Notes under the pieces: model-generated
What the model saw: only the letters and a program-made list of their open reading frames with translations
Database searches by the model: none
Told to the model about the DNA's origin: nothing
Shown here: piece after piece, positions 1 to 6,166 of the stretch
How positions within the stretch are numbered: the first letter of the stretch is position 1
Layout: every line of letters starts with the position of its first letter
Program-made: the position numbers and the translations under genes
Assembly (NCBI GenBank): GCA_028715435.1
Contig: JAQURU010000019.1
Span: 1 to 12,280 of the forward strand
DNA: 12,280 nt
Direction of reading: 5' to 3'
DNA from: Minisyncoccota bacterium
GTDB lineage: Bacteria > Patescibacteriota > Minisyncoccia > Minisyncoccales > CG1-02-41-26

Positions 1-1
1 C

Positions 2-178
2 CCAGCTATTCAGTTATGGCTAAAAACACATAATCCCAAGTATGGCAACAAGGTCGAGGTCAGCGGAAATCTAACTTATTCAAATGAAGAACTTACGCCA
101 GAACAGGCAAATGTTATAAAACAGGCCTTGCGGCTAGCCTCGTTTGATAAAAGCGATGAAAAAGAAAAAAAGAAATAA
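2..178 (+). CDS. 3' end of probable phage terminase small subunit (partial)
   Basis: An open frame enters at the left edge and ends at TAA 176-178, giving 58 residues of a protein whose start lies outside the window. The visible part contains AIQLWLKTHNPKYGNKVEVS, then a short Thr/Glu linker and a Lys-rich tail (KSDEKEKKK). A segment of the type 'AI.WLK...P..Y..K.EVSG' is common near the C-terminus of small-terminase and related phage helix-turn-helix proteins, which recognise viral DNA for packaging. The large-terminase gene follows at once and overlaps this one if it starts at 144 or 156, which is the usual small/large order. Family assignment is an inference from this short segment and its neighbour. 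The HTH domain itself would lie upstream and cannot be checked here. Confidence 0.55.
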   Translation, partial: PAIQLWLKTHNPKYGNKVEVSGNLTYSNEELTPEQANVIKQALRLASFDKSDEKEKKK

Positions 179-2255
179 GAAAATGGGGTTTGAAGAAATT
201 ATTGATGTAATGCTCAAAGATAGGAGGGTTAGACTAAACATTGTAAAAAGAAATCATAGGTTTTTCTTTTATTACTATTTTCCCCATTACACCGAATTCG
301 AGATTGCCCCATTCCAGGAAGAGATGTTTCATATTACGCAGAACACAGCTACACCAACTGCCGTTATCATTGGCTTTCGAGGATGCGGAAAATCGGTTCT
401 CCTTTCTCTGTCTTTCCCTCTTTGGGCCATCTTGGGTGAACAAAAAATTAAATATGTTTTGATTTTAAGCCAAACCCAACAAAAAGCCCAGATGCTCCTC
501 CAACAGATTAAATACGAACTGGAAACAAATGACCTCTTAAAAAAAGACCTGGGACCATTCCAAGAAGAACGCAATCAATGGAACATCGTTTCGCTTCATC
601 TTACCCGCTACAATGCAAAAATTACTGTTGCATCTGCTGAACAAAGTATCCGTAGTTGGAGACATATGCAGTATCGACCGCAATTAATTATTTGTGATGA
701 CCCGGAAGATTTGGAAAGTGTAAAAACCAAAGAAGGCAGAGACAAACTATATAACTGGCTCCTTGGAGATGTTATTCCAGCCGGCAGTAGAAATACACGA
801 CTCTTAATCGTTGGCGGTTTACTTCACGAGGATTCTCTCCCAAGGCGTTTACAAAAAAGTATAATCGAAGGGAAAATGGATGGAATTTATCGAGAATACC
901 CGCTCTTAGACGAAAAAGGGAATCCTACTTGGCCAGGAAAATTTAGGACGATAGAAGACGTCGAAACAGAAAAAAGAAAAATTGGCAATGATATCACATG
1001 GCAACGTGAGTATCTTCTACGAATCATCCCGGAAGAAGACCAATTAATTCATCGGGAGTGGATTCATTTTTACTACGATGTTCCAGATGAAGAAAGTTCT
1101 TCGGATTTTAGATTTGTAGCTACGGGTGTAGATCCCGCAATCATTGAAAGCGCAACGGCTGATTTCACGGCCATGGTTTCTGCAAAAATATTCGGACATA
1201 AAAACAATCTACGTATCTATATACTTCCGAATCCCGTTAATGAAAGGATCGATTTTCCTAAAACCTTAGCAAGAACCAAATATATTTCTAAGACTTTAGG
1301 TAATGGAATGGCAACCAAACTCTATATAGAAAATGTGGGCTACCAAAAATCATTAATTGACCAGCTCAATTATGAGAATTATCCTGCCGAAGAATTCAAA
1401 CACCACGGCAATGATAAACGCGCACGTCTTTCTCTCACAACTCATCTTATCCAATCCGGAAAAATCCTTTTCCCAAAACAGGGCGCAAAACAACTTATCG
1501 AACAATTGATAGGATTCGGGAGAGAAAAGTATGATGATTTAGCTGATGCTTTTGCGATCCTTATCTTGAAAATCCTGGAGGCCGATGATCCAAAAATACT
1601 AGGCTATACTTCCTTCATTACGACTGAAGATTTAGAAAAAGCATGCGTGCAAGATGTTCAGCACTTTGGAGATAAATTCCTTGGAATCGTGTTTGCTGAT
1701 CAAGGGAGTCGAAAATATTCCGTGATTGTATTGCGTTCAGAAATCGCCGCACAAGTGTTGTATAAAGAACCATTAACCGATGCAATGACACTGGCAAGGA
1801 AAACAATGGAGTTTATAAAAAAATACAACATAACTCCAGACTTTCGACATATTATTCCCGAACGAATAGGTACGAGTAATGATTATTTCAAAATAATTGG
1901 TGATATCCTCCCGCAATTAAGATTCTGTACCTTCGGTATAAACCCAGGCGAGGATCCCGAGCTTGGTGAAAAAGAATCTGCGAATCTGATATCCCAATGT
2001 TACGTACGGGCGGCTAAATGGATAAAAAATCAGGGGGGGCGGCTTGTAAAGAAATCAAACTTTTACGAGCTATTAATGGCACAATACAGAATCACGGAAA
2101 ATGGGAAGACAAAAGTTATATCAAGAGATGAATTGATTAAATTGGGCTTCTCTCTGGATGTTGCCGACGCATTTGCTATGACATTCGCCAGAACCGTATA
2201 TAGGTACCGGAAAATTATTAAGCAAAGGCATAACGGACGAATCATAAAATATTAA
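156..2255 (+). CDS. Phage terminase large subunit with apparent duplicated nuclease domain
   Basis: This is the DNA-packaging motor: an ATPase that drives phage DNA into the procapsid plus a nuclease that cuts concatemers. Residues are numbered from ATG 156. Walker A is GFRGCGKS at 73-80 and Walker B is LIICDD at 177-182. An RNase H-like nuclease follows with D326 (GVDP), E392 (YIEN) and D460/D461/D464 (YDDLADAFA). Large terminases are commonly 400-600 residues. This one is 699, and the extra C-terminal ~200 residues repeat the nuclease pattern: D515 (FADQG), E569 (IPER), D668/D671 (LDVADAFA). Starts at TTG 144, ATG 156 or ATG 183 are all possible and none has a clear Shine-Dalgarno. ATG 156 is the first ATG and overlaps the upstream gene by 23 nt, while 183 begins 4 nt after that gene's stop. 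The large-terminase call is strong. The duplicated domain is an inference from motifs. Confidence 0.9.
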   Translation: MKKKKRNKKMGFEEIIDVMLKDRRVRLNIVKRNHRFFFYYYFPHYTEFEIAPFQEEMFHITQNTATPTAVIIGFRGCGKSVLLSLSFPLWAILGEQKIKYVLILSQTQQKAQMLLQQIKYELETNDLLKKDLGPFQEERNQWNIVSLHLTRYNAKITVASAEQSIRSWRHMQYRPQLIICDDPEDLESVKTKEGRDKLYNWLLGDVIPAGSRNTRLLIVGGLLHEDSLPRRLQKSIIEGKMDGIYREYPLLDEKGNPTWPGKFRTIEDVETEKRKIGNDITWQREYLLRIIPEEDQLIHREWIHFYYDVPDEESSSDFRFVATGVDPAIIESATADFTAMVSAKIFGHKNNLRIYILPNPVNERIDFPKTLARTKYISKTLGNGMATKLYIENVGYQKSLIDQLNYENYPAEEFKHHGNDKRARLSLTTHLIQSGKILFPKQGAKQLIEQLIGFGREKYDDLADAFAILILKILEADDPKILGYTSFITTEDLEKACVQDVQHFGDKFLGIVFADQGSRKYSVIVLRSEIAAQVLYKEPLTDAMTLARKTMEFIKKYNITPDFRHIIPERIGTSNDYFKIIGDILPQLRFCTFGINPGEDPELGEKESANLISQCYVRAAKWIKNQGGRLVKKSNFYELLMAQYRITENGKTKVISRDELIKLGFSLDVADAFAMTFARTVYRYRKIIKQRHNGRIIKY

Positions 2256-2319
2256 ATGGCTAAAAAGTTATCAACTGCTGGGGTCTGGACTTAGGGTCGC
2301 TCTTGCGTCATTCCTTGTC

Positions 2320-2347
2320 TTGAAAGGTCGAATAAACAAACGATAAA
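2320..2347 (+). promoter_or_regulatory. Possible promoter of the serine recombinase gene
   Basis: In the 104-nt gap after the terminase gene, TTGAAA (2320-2325) and GATAAA (2342-2347) are 16 nt apart, a fair sigma70-like pair. The -10 lies about 12 nt before the recombinase ATG at 2360, so any leader would be very short. An AAGG at 2354-2357 is too close to the ATG to be a convincing ribosome binding site. The rest of the gap holds no recognisable gene beyond a 12-codon ATG-TAG frame starting at 2256. Confidence 0.35.
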
Positions 2348-2359
2348 ACATTCAAGGCT

Positions 2360-3706
2360 ATGGAACAAAATACAACAATAAGAGCCGCTGATCAGCAGTC
2401 ATCTTTAGTTGCTCCAACCGTACGCTATTGCCTTTACGCAAGGAAAAGCACGGAATCAGATGAACTCCAAGCTCTATCGATTGATTCACAAATTAAAGAA
2501 ATGCTGGCTATGGCTAAAAAGGAAAAAATGGAAGTCGCTGAGATAAGAAAAGAAAGTCACTCAGCTAAAGATTCCAGTCAAAGGCCAGTCTTCAACCAGA
2601 TAATCGAAGATATAAAAAGCGGTCTATTTAATGGGATTCTGACTTGGGCGCCCGACAGACTAAGCAGAAACGCCGGCGATTTGGGATCTTTGGTTGATTT
2701 AATGGACCAAGGACGGCTAATGGAAATAAGAACTTACGGCCAAAGATTCACAAATAACCCGAATGAAAAGTTTCTTTTGATGATTCTGTGCAGCCAGGCA
2801 AAGCTAGAAAATGACCATAAGGGCGAGAATGTAAAACGAGGGCTGAGAGCCAAATGCGAAATGGGGTGGCGACCCGGCGCAGCTCCCCTCGGATACATCC
2901 ACGATAAATTCGTGGCAAAAGGACAAAAGAGAATTCTCACCGATCCCGTAAGGGCTCCTATTATGAAACAAATGTTCGAAAAGGTCGCTTATGAAAAGGC
3001 AAGCGGCAGGGATATTTTAGACTGGCTTAACAACGAAATGAATTTCACGACGAGGACCGGTAAAAGAATCGTCCTCAGCGGGATCTACCGAATACTCAAA
3101 GATACTTTCTATTATGGAGAGTTCGAATACCCCGTAGGAAGCGGTAATTGGTATAAAGGGGGTTATGACCCGATTATCACCAAAGAACTGTTCATGGCGG
3201 CTCAGGCAGAGCTTACCGCTCCCCCGCGTCGGCATCCCGGAACTAACGACTTTGAATTTACCCGACTCCTTTATTGCGGCTCATGCGGATCGGGAATCTG
3301 CGCTGAAGAAAAATTCAAGCATCAAAAAAACGGCAATGTTCACCGCTATGTTTATTACCACTGTACGAAAGGCAAAAACAGGAACTGTAAAGAAAAAGCA
3401 ATCCGGGAAGAAGAATTAACCGAACAGCTTCTAAGAATTATAGATAAGATTGATATCGATGAAATCGGAACTAAAGAAAAAATTATGAGAGAAGTCCAAA
3501 GATACAGAAAATTTAGCTATCAGGTTTTAAACCAGGAATCAAACCTTAATCGGAGATCGGTTGATATCGATATCCGCAATTACGCAAAATACATTCTTAC
3601 CGAAGGATCAAAGGACGAAAAAAGAGAACTGCTGTCATGCTTAAGAAGCCGCCTAGAAATAAAAGATAGAACTGTTTATCTTAACTTCCAAGGGAAAGAA
3701 TCCTAA
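2360..3706 (+). CDS. Large serine recombinase (site-specific integrase)
   Basis: A DNA integrase/excisionase that cuts all four strands at paired att sites through a covalent serine linkage. The 448 residues show the standard order. The resolvase catalytic domain spans about 21-170, with YARKST giving Arg28 and nucleophile Ser30 and the DRLSR motif at 99-103. The 'recombinase' DNA-binding domain spans about 175-285 (GAAPLGY at 173-179, GIYRILKDTFYYGE from 241). A zinc ribbon has Cys306, Cys309, Cys335 and Cys343. A C-terminal region of about 100 residues is shorter than in many phage integrases. All catalytic residues expected near the N-terminus are present, so it is probably active. It is the last gene of the phage-like block, is followed at once by a terminator, and lies about 150 bp from the tRNA gene, which fits an integrase at one end of an integrated element. 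Confidence 0.93.
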   Translation: MEQNTTIRAADQQSSLVAPTVRYCLYARKSTESDELQALSIDSQIKEMLAMAKKEKMEVAEIRKESHSAKDSSQRPVFNQIIEDIKSGLFNGILTWAPDRLSRNAGDLGSLVDLMDQGRLMEIRTYGQRFTNNPNEKFLLMILCSQAKLENDHKGENVKRGLRAKCEMGWRPGAAPLGYIHDKFVAKGQKRILTDPVRAPIMKQMFEKVAYEKASGRDILDWLNNEMNFTTRTGKRIVLSGIYRILKDTFYYGEFEYPVGSGNWYKGGYDPIITKELFMAAQAELTAPPRRHPGTNDFEFTRLLYCGSCGSGICAEEKFKHQKNGNVHRYVYYHCTKGKNRNCKEKAIREEELTEQLLRIIDKIDIDEIGTKEKIMREVQRYRKFSYQVLNQESNLNRRSVDIDIRNYAKYILTEGSKDEKRELLSCLRSRLEIKDRTVYLNFQGKES

Positions 3707-3742
3707 AAAAACAAAATGCCCCTTTCGGGGTGTTTTGTTTTT
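3707..3742 (+). terminator. Rho-independent terminator, probably bidirectional
   Basis: It starts right after the recombinase stop. GCCCC-TTTC-GGGG forms the core, and flanking A-rich and T-rich arms (AAAACAAAA / TTTTGTTTTT) extend it and supply a T tract on both strands. It would end recombinase transcription on + and also stop - strand transcripts coming from the tRNA-Asn side, insulating prophage from chromosome. Confidence 0.88.
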
Positions 3743-3756
3743 GAGCGGTTCGGCGT

Positions 3757-3838
3757 CCCGTTCCCGGGGTACGGAAATGGGACGTCTTAGAACCTTTCCC
3801 ATCTCCGTTTTGTTCGGGAAACTATGGACGGGAACGGG
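3757..3838. repeat. Nested imperfect inverted repeats; candidate att junction
   Basis: The 118-bp stretch between the terminator and the tRNA has no gene but is strongly self-complementary. The inner arms 3771-3781 and 3798-3808 match at 10 of 11 positions around a 16-nt loop and extend to TTCCCG (3761-3766) with CGGGAA (3815-3820). A competing outer pair is CCCGTTCCC (3757-3765) with GGGAACGGG (3830-3838). Neither strand has a T tract after the stem, so a terminator is unlikely. Serine integrase att sites are roughly 40-50-bp imperfect inverted repeats close to the integrase gene, and both the symmetry and the location fit. The function is an inference; a small structured RNA is the alternative. 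Confidence 0.5.
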
Positions 3839-3860
3839 TTGGATTCACCAAATTCATCTG

Positions 3861-4149
3861 CTCCGCGGGTAGGATTCGAACCTACAACCTAGAAATTACA
3901 CTTATCCTATGGTTTCTCAAAGGAGTGGACTATATCTTCGCCTTGTCCGTCTTGGACGGATTTAGGTGTCTCGGTATCTAGTCTCTACGGCGTCCCTTAG
4001 GCCTGCCTTAAAGCTTACCTAAGGGTTCCCACGGTATTACCCTGAATAAATCGAGGGCTTCACCGTTATCCCGAGAAGTTCATTTCAAGATTTCTCTTGA
4101 AAGCTGCGATATTTCACAGTTTCCCGCGCTACCATTGCGCCACCGCGGA
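3861..4149 (-). tRNA. tRNA-Asn(GUU), interrupted by a group I intron
   Basis: The 5' exon is 4149-4116 (34 nt) and the 3' exon is 3898-3861 (38 nt). The joined RNA is a full cloverleaf. The acceptor stem is TCCGCGG/CCGCGGA with discriminator G. The D arm is GCGC/GCGC with loop AATGGTA. The anticodon stem is GGAAA/TTTCT with loop CTGTTAA. The variable loop is AGGTT. The T arm is GTAGG-TTCGAAT-CCTAC. Anticodon GUU and G73 fit tRNA-Asn, and the loop CUGUUAA is the usual bacterial tRNA-Asn loop. The intron splits the anticodon after position 35. CCA is not encoded, so it must be added by nucleotidyltransferase. Read without splicing, the loop would look like GUG (His), but no matching 3' stem follows. 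It lies at the downstream end of the - strand gene run, facing the prophage. Confidence 0.93.
3899..4115 (-). ncRNA. Group I self-splicing intron (217 nt, no ORF)
   Basis: All core pairings can be read on the - strand. P1 is the 5' exon CTGT with the guide GCAG, giving the required U-G pair at the splice site. P2 is TTTCAAGA/TCTTGAAA with a GAAA tetraloop. P3 is TCTCGG (4076-4071) with CCGAGA (3974-3969). P4 is ACGGT/ACCGT and P5 is CCCT/AGGG. P6 is CCCTTAGG/CCTAAGGG. P7 is GACTA/TAGTC. P8 is TCCGTC/GACGGA. The R element GAGACTAGA (3985-3977) and S element AAGATATAGTCC (3938-3927) are the classic conserved strings, and the intron ends in the expected G (3899). Subgroup IC3, as in the cyanobacterial tRNA-Leu intron, is likely but not proven. 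It has no homing endonuclease gene, so it is probably inherited vertically or moved by reverse splicing. Confidence 0.93.
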
Positions 4150-4162
4150 ATATACAAAAAAG

Positions 4163-4192
4163 TTTATAGTAGATAGTTTATAGACAAAACAA
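4163..4192 (-). promoter_or_regulatory. Probable tRNA-Asn promoter
   Basis: On the - strand, TTGTTT (4192-4187) and TATAAA (4168-4163) are 18 nt apart. The predicted start near 4156 lies about 7 nt before the mature tRNA 5' end at 4149. The -10 hexamer falls inside the left inverted repeat of the adjacent IVP unit. The tRNA could also be read through from upstream - strand genes. Confidence 0.5.
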
Positions 4193-4204
4193 CGAATAAA
4201 CCAA

Positions 4205-4561
4205 CTACTTTTGCAAAGAACGAATTAGGCTATTCAACATTTTCATCGTATCTTCTAACAATTTGTCTACTACAATATAGTTTAATTCTTTCATTTTTTC
4301 AAGCTTTTTACAAATTTCTAACTGTGTTTCTAATTCTGCGCCCGAAGCATAGCTAATATGTAAAAACCGAAGAAAATCTTTCTGGTGCCCTCTCTTTTGC
4401 CCTTCGGCAATATTGGAAGGTATGGCCTCTGAAGCTCTTCTCATTTGATTAACTAATCCGTAAATTTCTGACCGAGGAAAATTTTCTGTTAATTTATAAA
4501 TCTCGACAACTACTTCAATAGCATTTTGCCATACTTTTAAATCTTTATACGACTGATACAT
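4205..4561 (-). CDS. Four-helix-bundle protein (S23/IVP family)
   Basis: The 118 residues start MYQSYKDLKVWQNAIEVV and contain the family core: F.RSEIYGLVNQMRRAS, SNIAEGQ and FLRFLHISYASGAELETQLE. This is the family first found inside 23S rRNA intervening sequences, related to the Avd accessory proteins of diversity-generating retroelements. It folds as a pentameric four-helix bundle with a positively charged surface that may bind nucleic acid. Its cellular role is unknown. It is full length for the family. Here it is free-standing rather than inside rRNA, it has no nearby reverse transcriptase, and it has no clear Shine-Dalgarno before ATG 4561. The flanking inverted repeats suggest it travels as a unit. 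Family assignment is confident; function is not. Confidence 0.88.
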   Translation of the reverse strand: MYQSYKDLKVWQNAIEVVVEIYKLTENFPRSEIYGLVNQMRRASEAIPSNIAEGQKRGHQKDFLRFLHISYASGAELETQLEICKKLEKMKELNYIVVDKLLEDTMKMLNSLIRSLQK

Positions 4562-4589
4562 AAACTATTAACTGTTTACTATAAACTAT

Positions 4590-4907
4590 TTACTTCCCAA
4601 TAAATTTGAAAGCAGTTTCGAAGAATTTATCAATTCCAATTAAAATTGCCACCAAAAGCAAAAGGATAAAAGCAAAAATCACTATTTTCTTGAAAAGATT
4701 TTTTTCTTTGGAAACAATATTCATTGAACGGCCAAATCTAAAAAACACCGTAAGGGACACGTAAACCCCAAAAACAATTAAAGTTATAAAGCCAAGTAAT
4801 TGAAAAAAGTATAAGTTATTGCCTTCAGAAATTGAAGAAATAGCCCAAGCCAAAAGCAAGGGAATAATCAGGGCCAGTAATAATTTAAAAATTATTTTTC
4901 GGGGCAT
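4590..4907 (-). CDS. Small three-TM membrane protein, unknown function
   Basis: The 105 residues have hydrophobic stretches at about 5-25, 33-57 and 74-93, separated by short charged loops (NIVSKEKNLFKK before the third). No catalytic motif or family is recognised. The ATG at 4907 lies 2 nt after the rpoD stop, with AGGGAT upstream as a possible weak ribosome binding site, so it is almost certainly co-transcribed with dnaG-rpoD and may be translationally coupled to rpoD. A positively charged N-terminus (MPRK) suggests the first segment inserts as a signal anchor. It is a real gene, judged by the tight operon spacing and coherent membrane pattern. Confidence 0.75.
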   Translation of the reverse strand: MPRKIIFKLLLALIIPLLLAWAISSISEGNNLYFFQLLGFITLIVFGVYVSLTVFFRFGRSMNIVSKEKNLFKKIVIFAFILLLLVAILIGIDKFFETAFKFIGK

Positions 4908-4909
4908 TA

Positions 4910-6154
4910 TTAGTAATCCCTAAGCTTTTGCAGGCCTTTCAGGCGGCGGATTTTTTCTAAGGCCTTGGCTTGAATTTGCCTAATTCTTTCTCTGGTAACA
5001 CCAAATTCAGCGCCAACTTCTTCTAAGGTGTGGGTGATGTTGTCATCAAGGCCAAACCTCAAGCCCAAAATTTTTCTTTCTCTTGGGGTTAATTCAGTGG
5101 AAATTTCAGCCAAACGTTCTTTTAATAAATTACGAGCTGCCTCCACTGATGGCAGGGGGGTTTTTTCATCTTGGATAAACTCTGCTAAAATGCTGTCTTT
5201 ATCATCATCGCCAACAGGAGTTTCCAAAGAAACCGCTTTTTGTTTGATTTTGCGCAGCTGATGAACTTTTTCTACATCCAAGCCCATTTCCGAAGCAATT
5301 TCCTCAGCCAAAGGTGGGCGGCCTAAAGTTTGCAAAAGACGCTTCCTAACTTTTTCATATTTGCTTAAAGTTTCCACCATATGAACTGGTATTCTAATAG
5401 TTCGGGATTGATCAGCCAAGGCCCTGGTTATGGCTTGGCGTATCCACCAAGTGGCATAAGTTGAAAATTTATAACCCTTGGTCCAGTCAAATTTTTCAAC
5501 AGCCCTGAAAAGCCCTAAATTGCCCTCTTGAATTAAATCCAACAAGGTTAAATTGGGAGAGCGGCCAACATACTTTTTAGCAATGGAAACCACCAAACGC
5601 AAATTGGCTTGGGCTAATTTTTTCTTGGCTTCTAAATCTCCTTTTTCTATCCGGCGGGCTAATTCTTTTTCATCTTTAGCTGAAATCATTGATACATTGC
5701 CAATTTCTTTTAAATACATTTGCACAGAATCAATCTTGGGATGAATATTTTCTATGCCCTTTTTCTTTTCATCAAGATCTAAAAAACCTTTTCTTTCTAA
5801 AACATCAATGCCTTCTCGATGTAATAAATCAAAAAGATGCTCCAAACCAGAAATATCCTGGTCAAAATCCGGAAAACTACGCAAAATTTCATTGGTGGTA
5901 ATAAAGCCGCGAGCTTTAGCTTTTTCTAAAACCGATTGCACTTTTTCGTCAGTAAAAATATCCGCCTTTTTTACTTTTGGCCGAGTATCTATTTTCTTTT
6001 TCTTAAATTTTTTAGCAACTGCTTTTTTCTTGACTGGCTTAATGGCTTTTTTCACCTGCTTTTTTGCAGGCTTTTGCTGTTTTTTTACCGCCTTTTTTGC
6101 CTTGACCTTCATTTTTTGTTTTTGATTTGTGTGTTTGGTTTTTGATTTTTGCAT
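4910..6154 (-). CDS. rpoD: Primary RNA polymerase sigma factor RpoD (sigma70)
   Basis: Directs RNA polymerase to housekeeping promoters. The 414 residues are in the usual order. A Lys/Ala-rich tail (1-64) comes first, then a region 1.1-like segment (about 67-122). Region 1.2 is at 142-175 (DSVQMYLKEIG). Region 2 is at 177-250 (NLRLVVSIAKKY, DLIQEGNLGLFRAVEKFD, and TYATWWIRQAITRAL for -10 recognition). Region 3 is at 251-325 (RTIRIPVHM). Region 4 is at 350-410, with the -35-binding helix-turn-helix TLEEVGAEFGVTRERIRQIQ from 377. It follows dnaG after 12 nt, the classic macromolecular-synthesis pairing, and is presumably transcribed from the dnaG promoter. No strong Shine-Dalgarno is seen. An internal ATG at 6112 is an alternative start that would remove part of the basic tail. 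Confidence 0.97.
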   Translation of the reverse strand: MQKSKTKHTNQKQKMKVKAKKAVKKQQKPAKKQVKKAIKPVKKKAVAKKFKKKKIDTRPKVKKADIFTDEKVQSVLEKAKARGFITTNEILRSFPDFDQDISGLEHLFDLLHREGIDVLERKGFLDLDEKKKGIENIHPKIDSVQMYLKEIGNVSMISAKDEKELARRIEKGDLEAKKKLAQANLRLVVSIAKKYVGRSPNLTLLDLIQEGNLGLFRAVEKFDWTKGYKFSTYATWWIRQAITRALADQSRTIRIPVHMVETLSKYEKVRKRLLQTLGRPPLAEEIASEMGLDVEKVHQLRKIKQKAVSLETPVGDDDKDSILAEFIQDEKTPLPSVEAARNLLKERLAEISTELTPRERKILGLRFGLDDNITHTLEEVGAEFGVTRERIRQIQAKALEKIRRLKGLQKLRDY

Positions 6155-6166
6155 TTTGATTTATTC

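Larger units (their letters stand above)
4161..4587. mobile_element. 427-bp IVP-gene unit bounded by 23-bp inverted repeats
   Basis: The left arm (4161-4183) and right arm (4565-4587) are inverted copies matching at 20 of 23 positions. Each arm carries two copies or near-copies of AGTTTATAG. Between them is only the S23/IVP-family gene. The unit fills the whole gap between the small membrane-protein gene (stop 3 bp away) and the tRNA (12 bp away). No target-site duplication or transposase is seen. In 23S rRNA intervening sequences the IVP gene likewise sits between complementary ends, so a related mobile or hitch-hiking unit is plausible. Mobility is an inference. Confidence 0.45.

Noticed and set aside
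3165..3419. 84-codon + strand frame within the recombinase gene
   Set aside because: It overlaps the zinc-ribbon coding region in another frame, and its product has no coherent domain.
3757..3838. Second rho-independent terminator
   Set aside because: No T tract follows the stem on either strand, and the true terminator lies directly upstream at 3707-3742.
4110..4130. Anticodon loop reading CTGTGAA, which would suggest tRNA-His(GTG)
   Set aside because: The adjacent sequence cannot close the anticodon stem, and tRNA-His features (extra 5' G, C73) are missing. Removal of the group I intron gives a normal tRNA-Asn loop.
5754..6125. 123-codon + strand open frame
   Set aside because: It is antisense to the Lys-rich start of rpoD. 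The Phe-rich product is the expected mirror of AAA/AAG runs, and no ribosome binding site is present.
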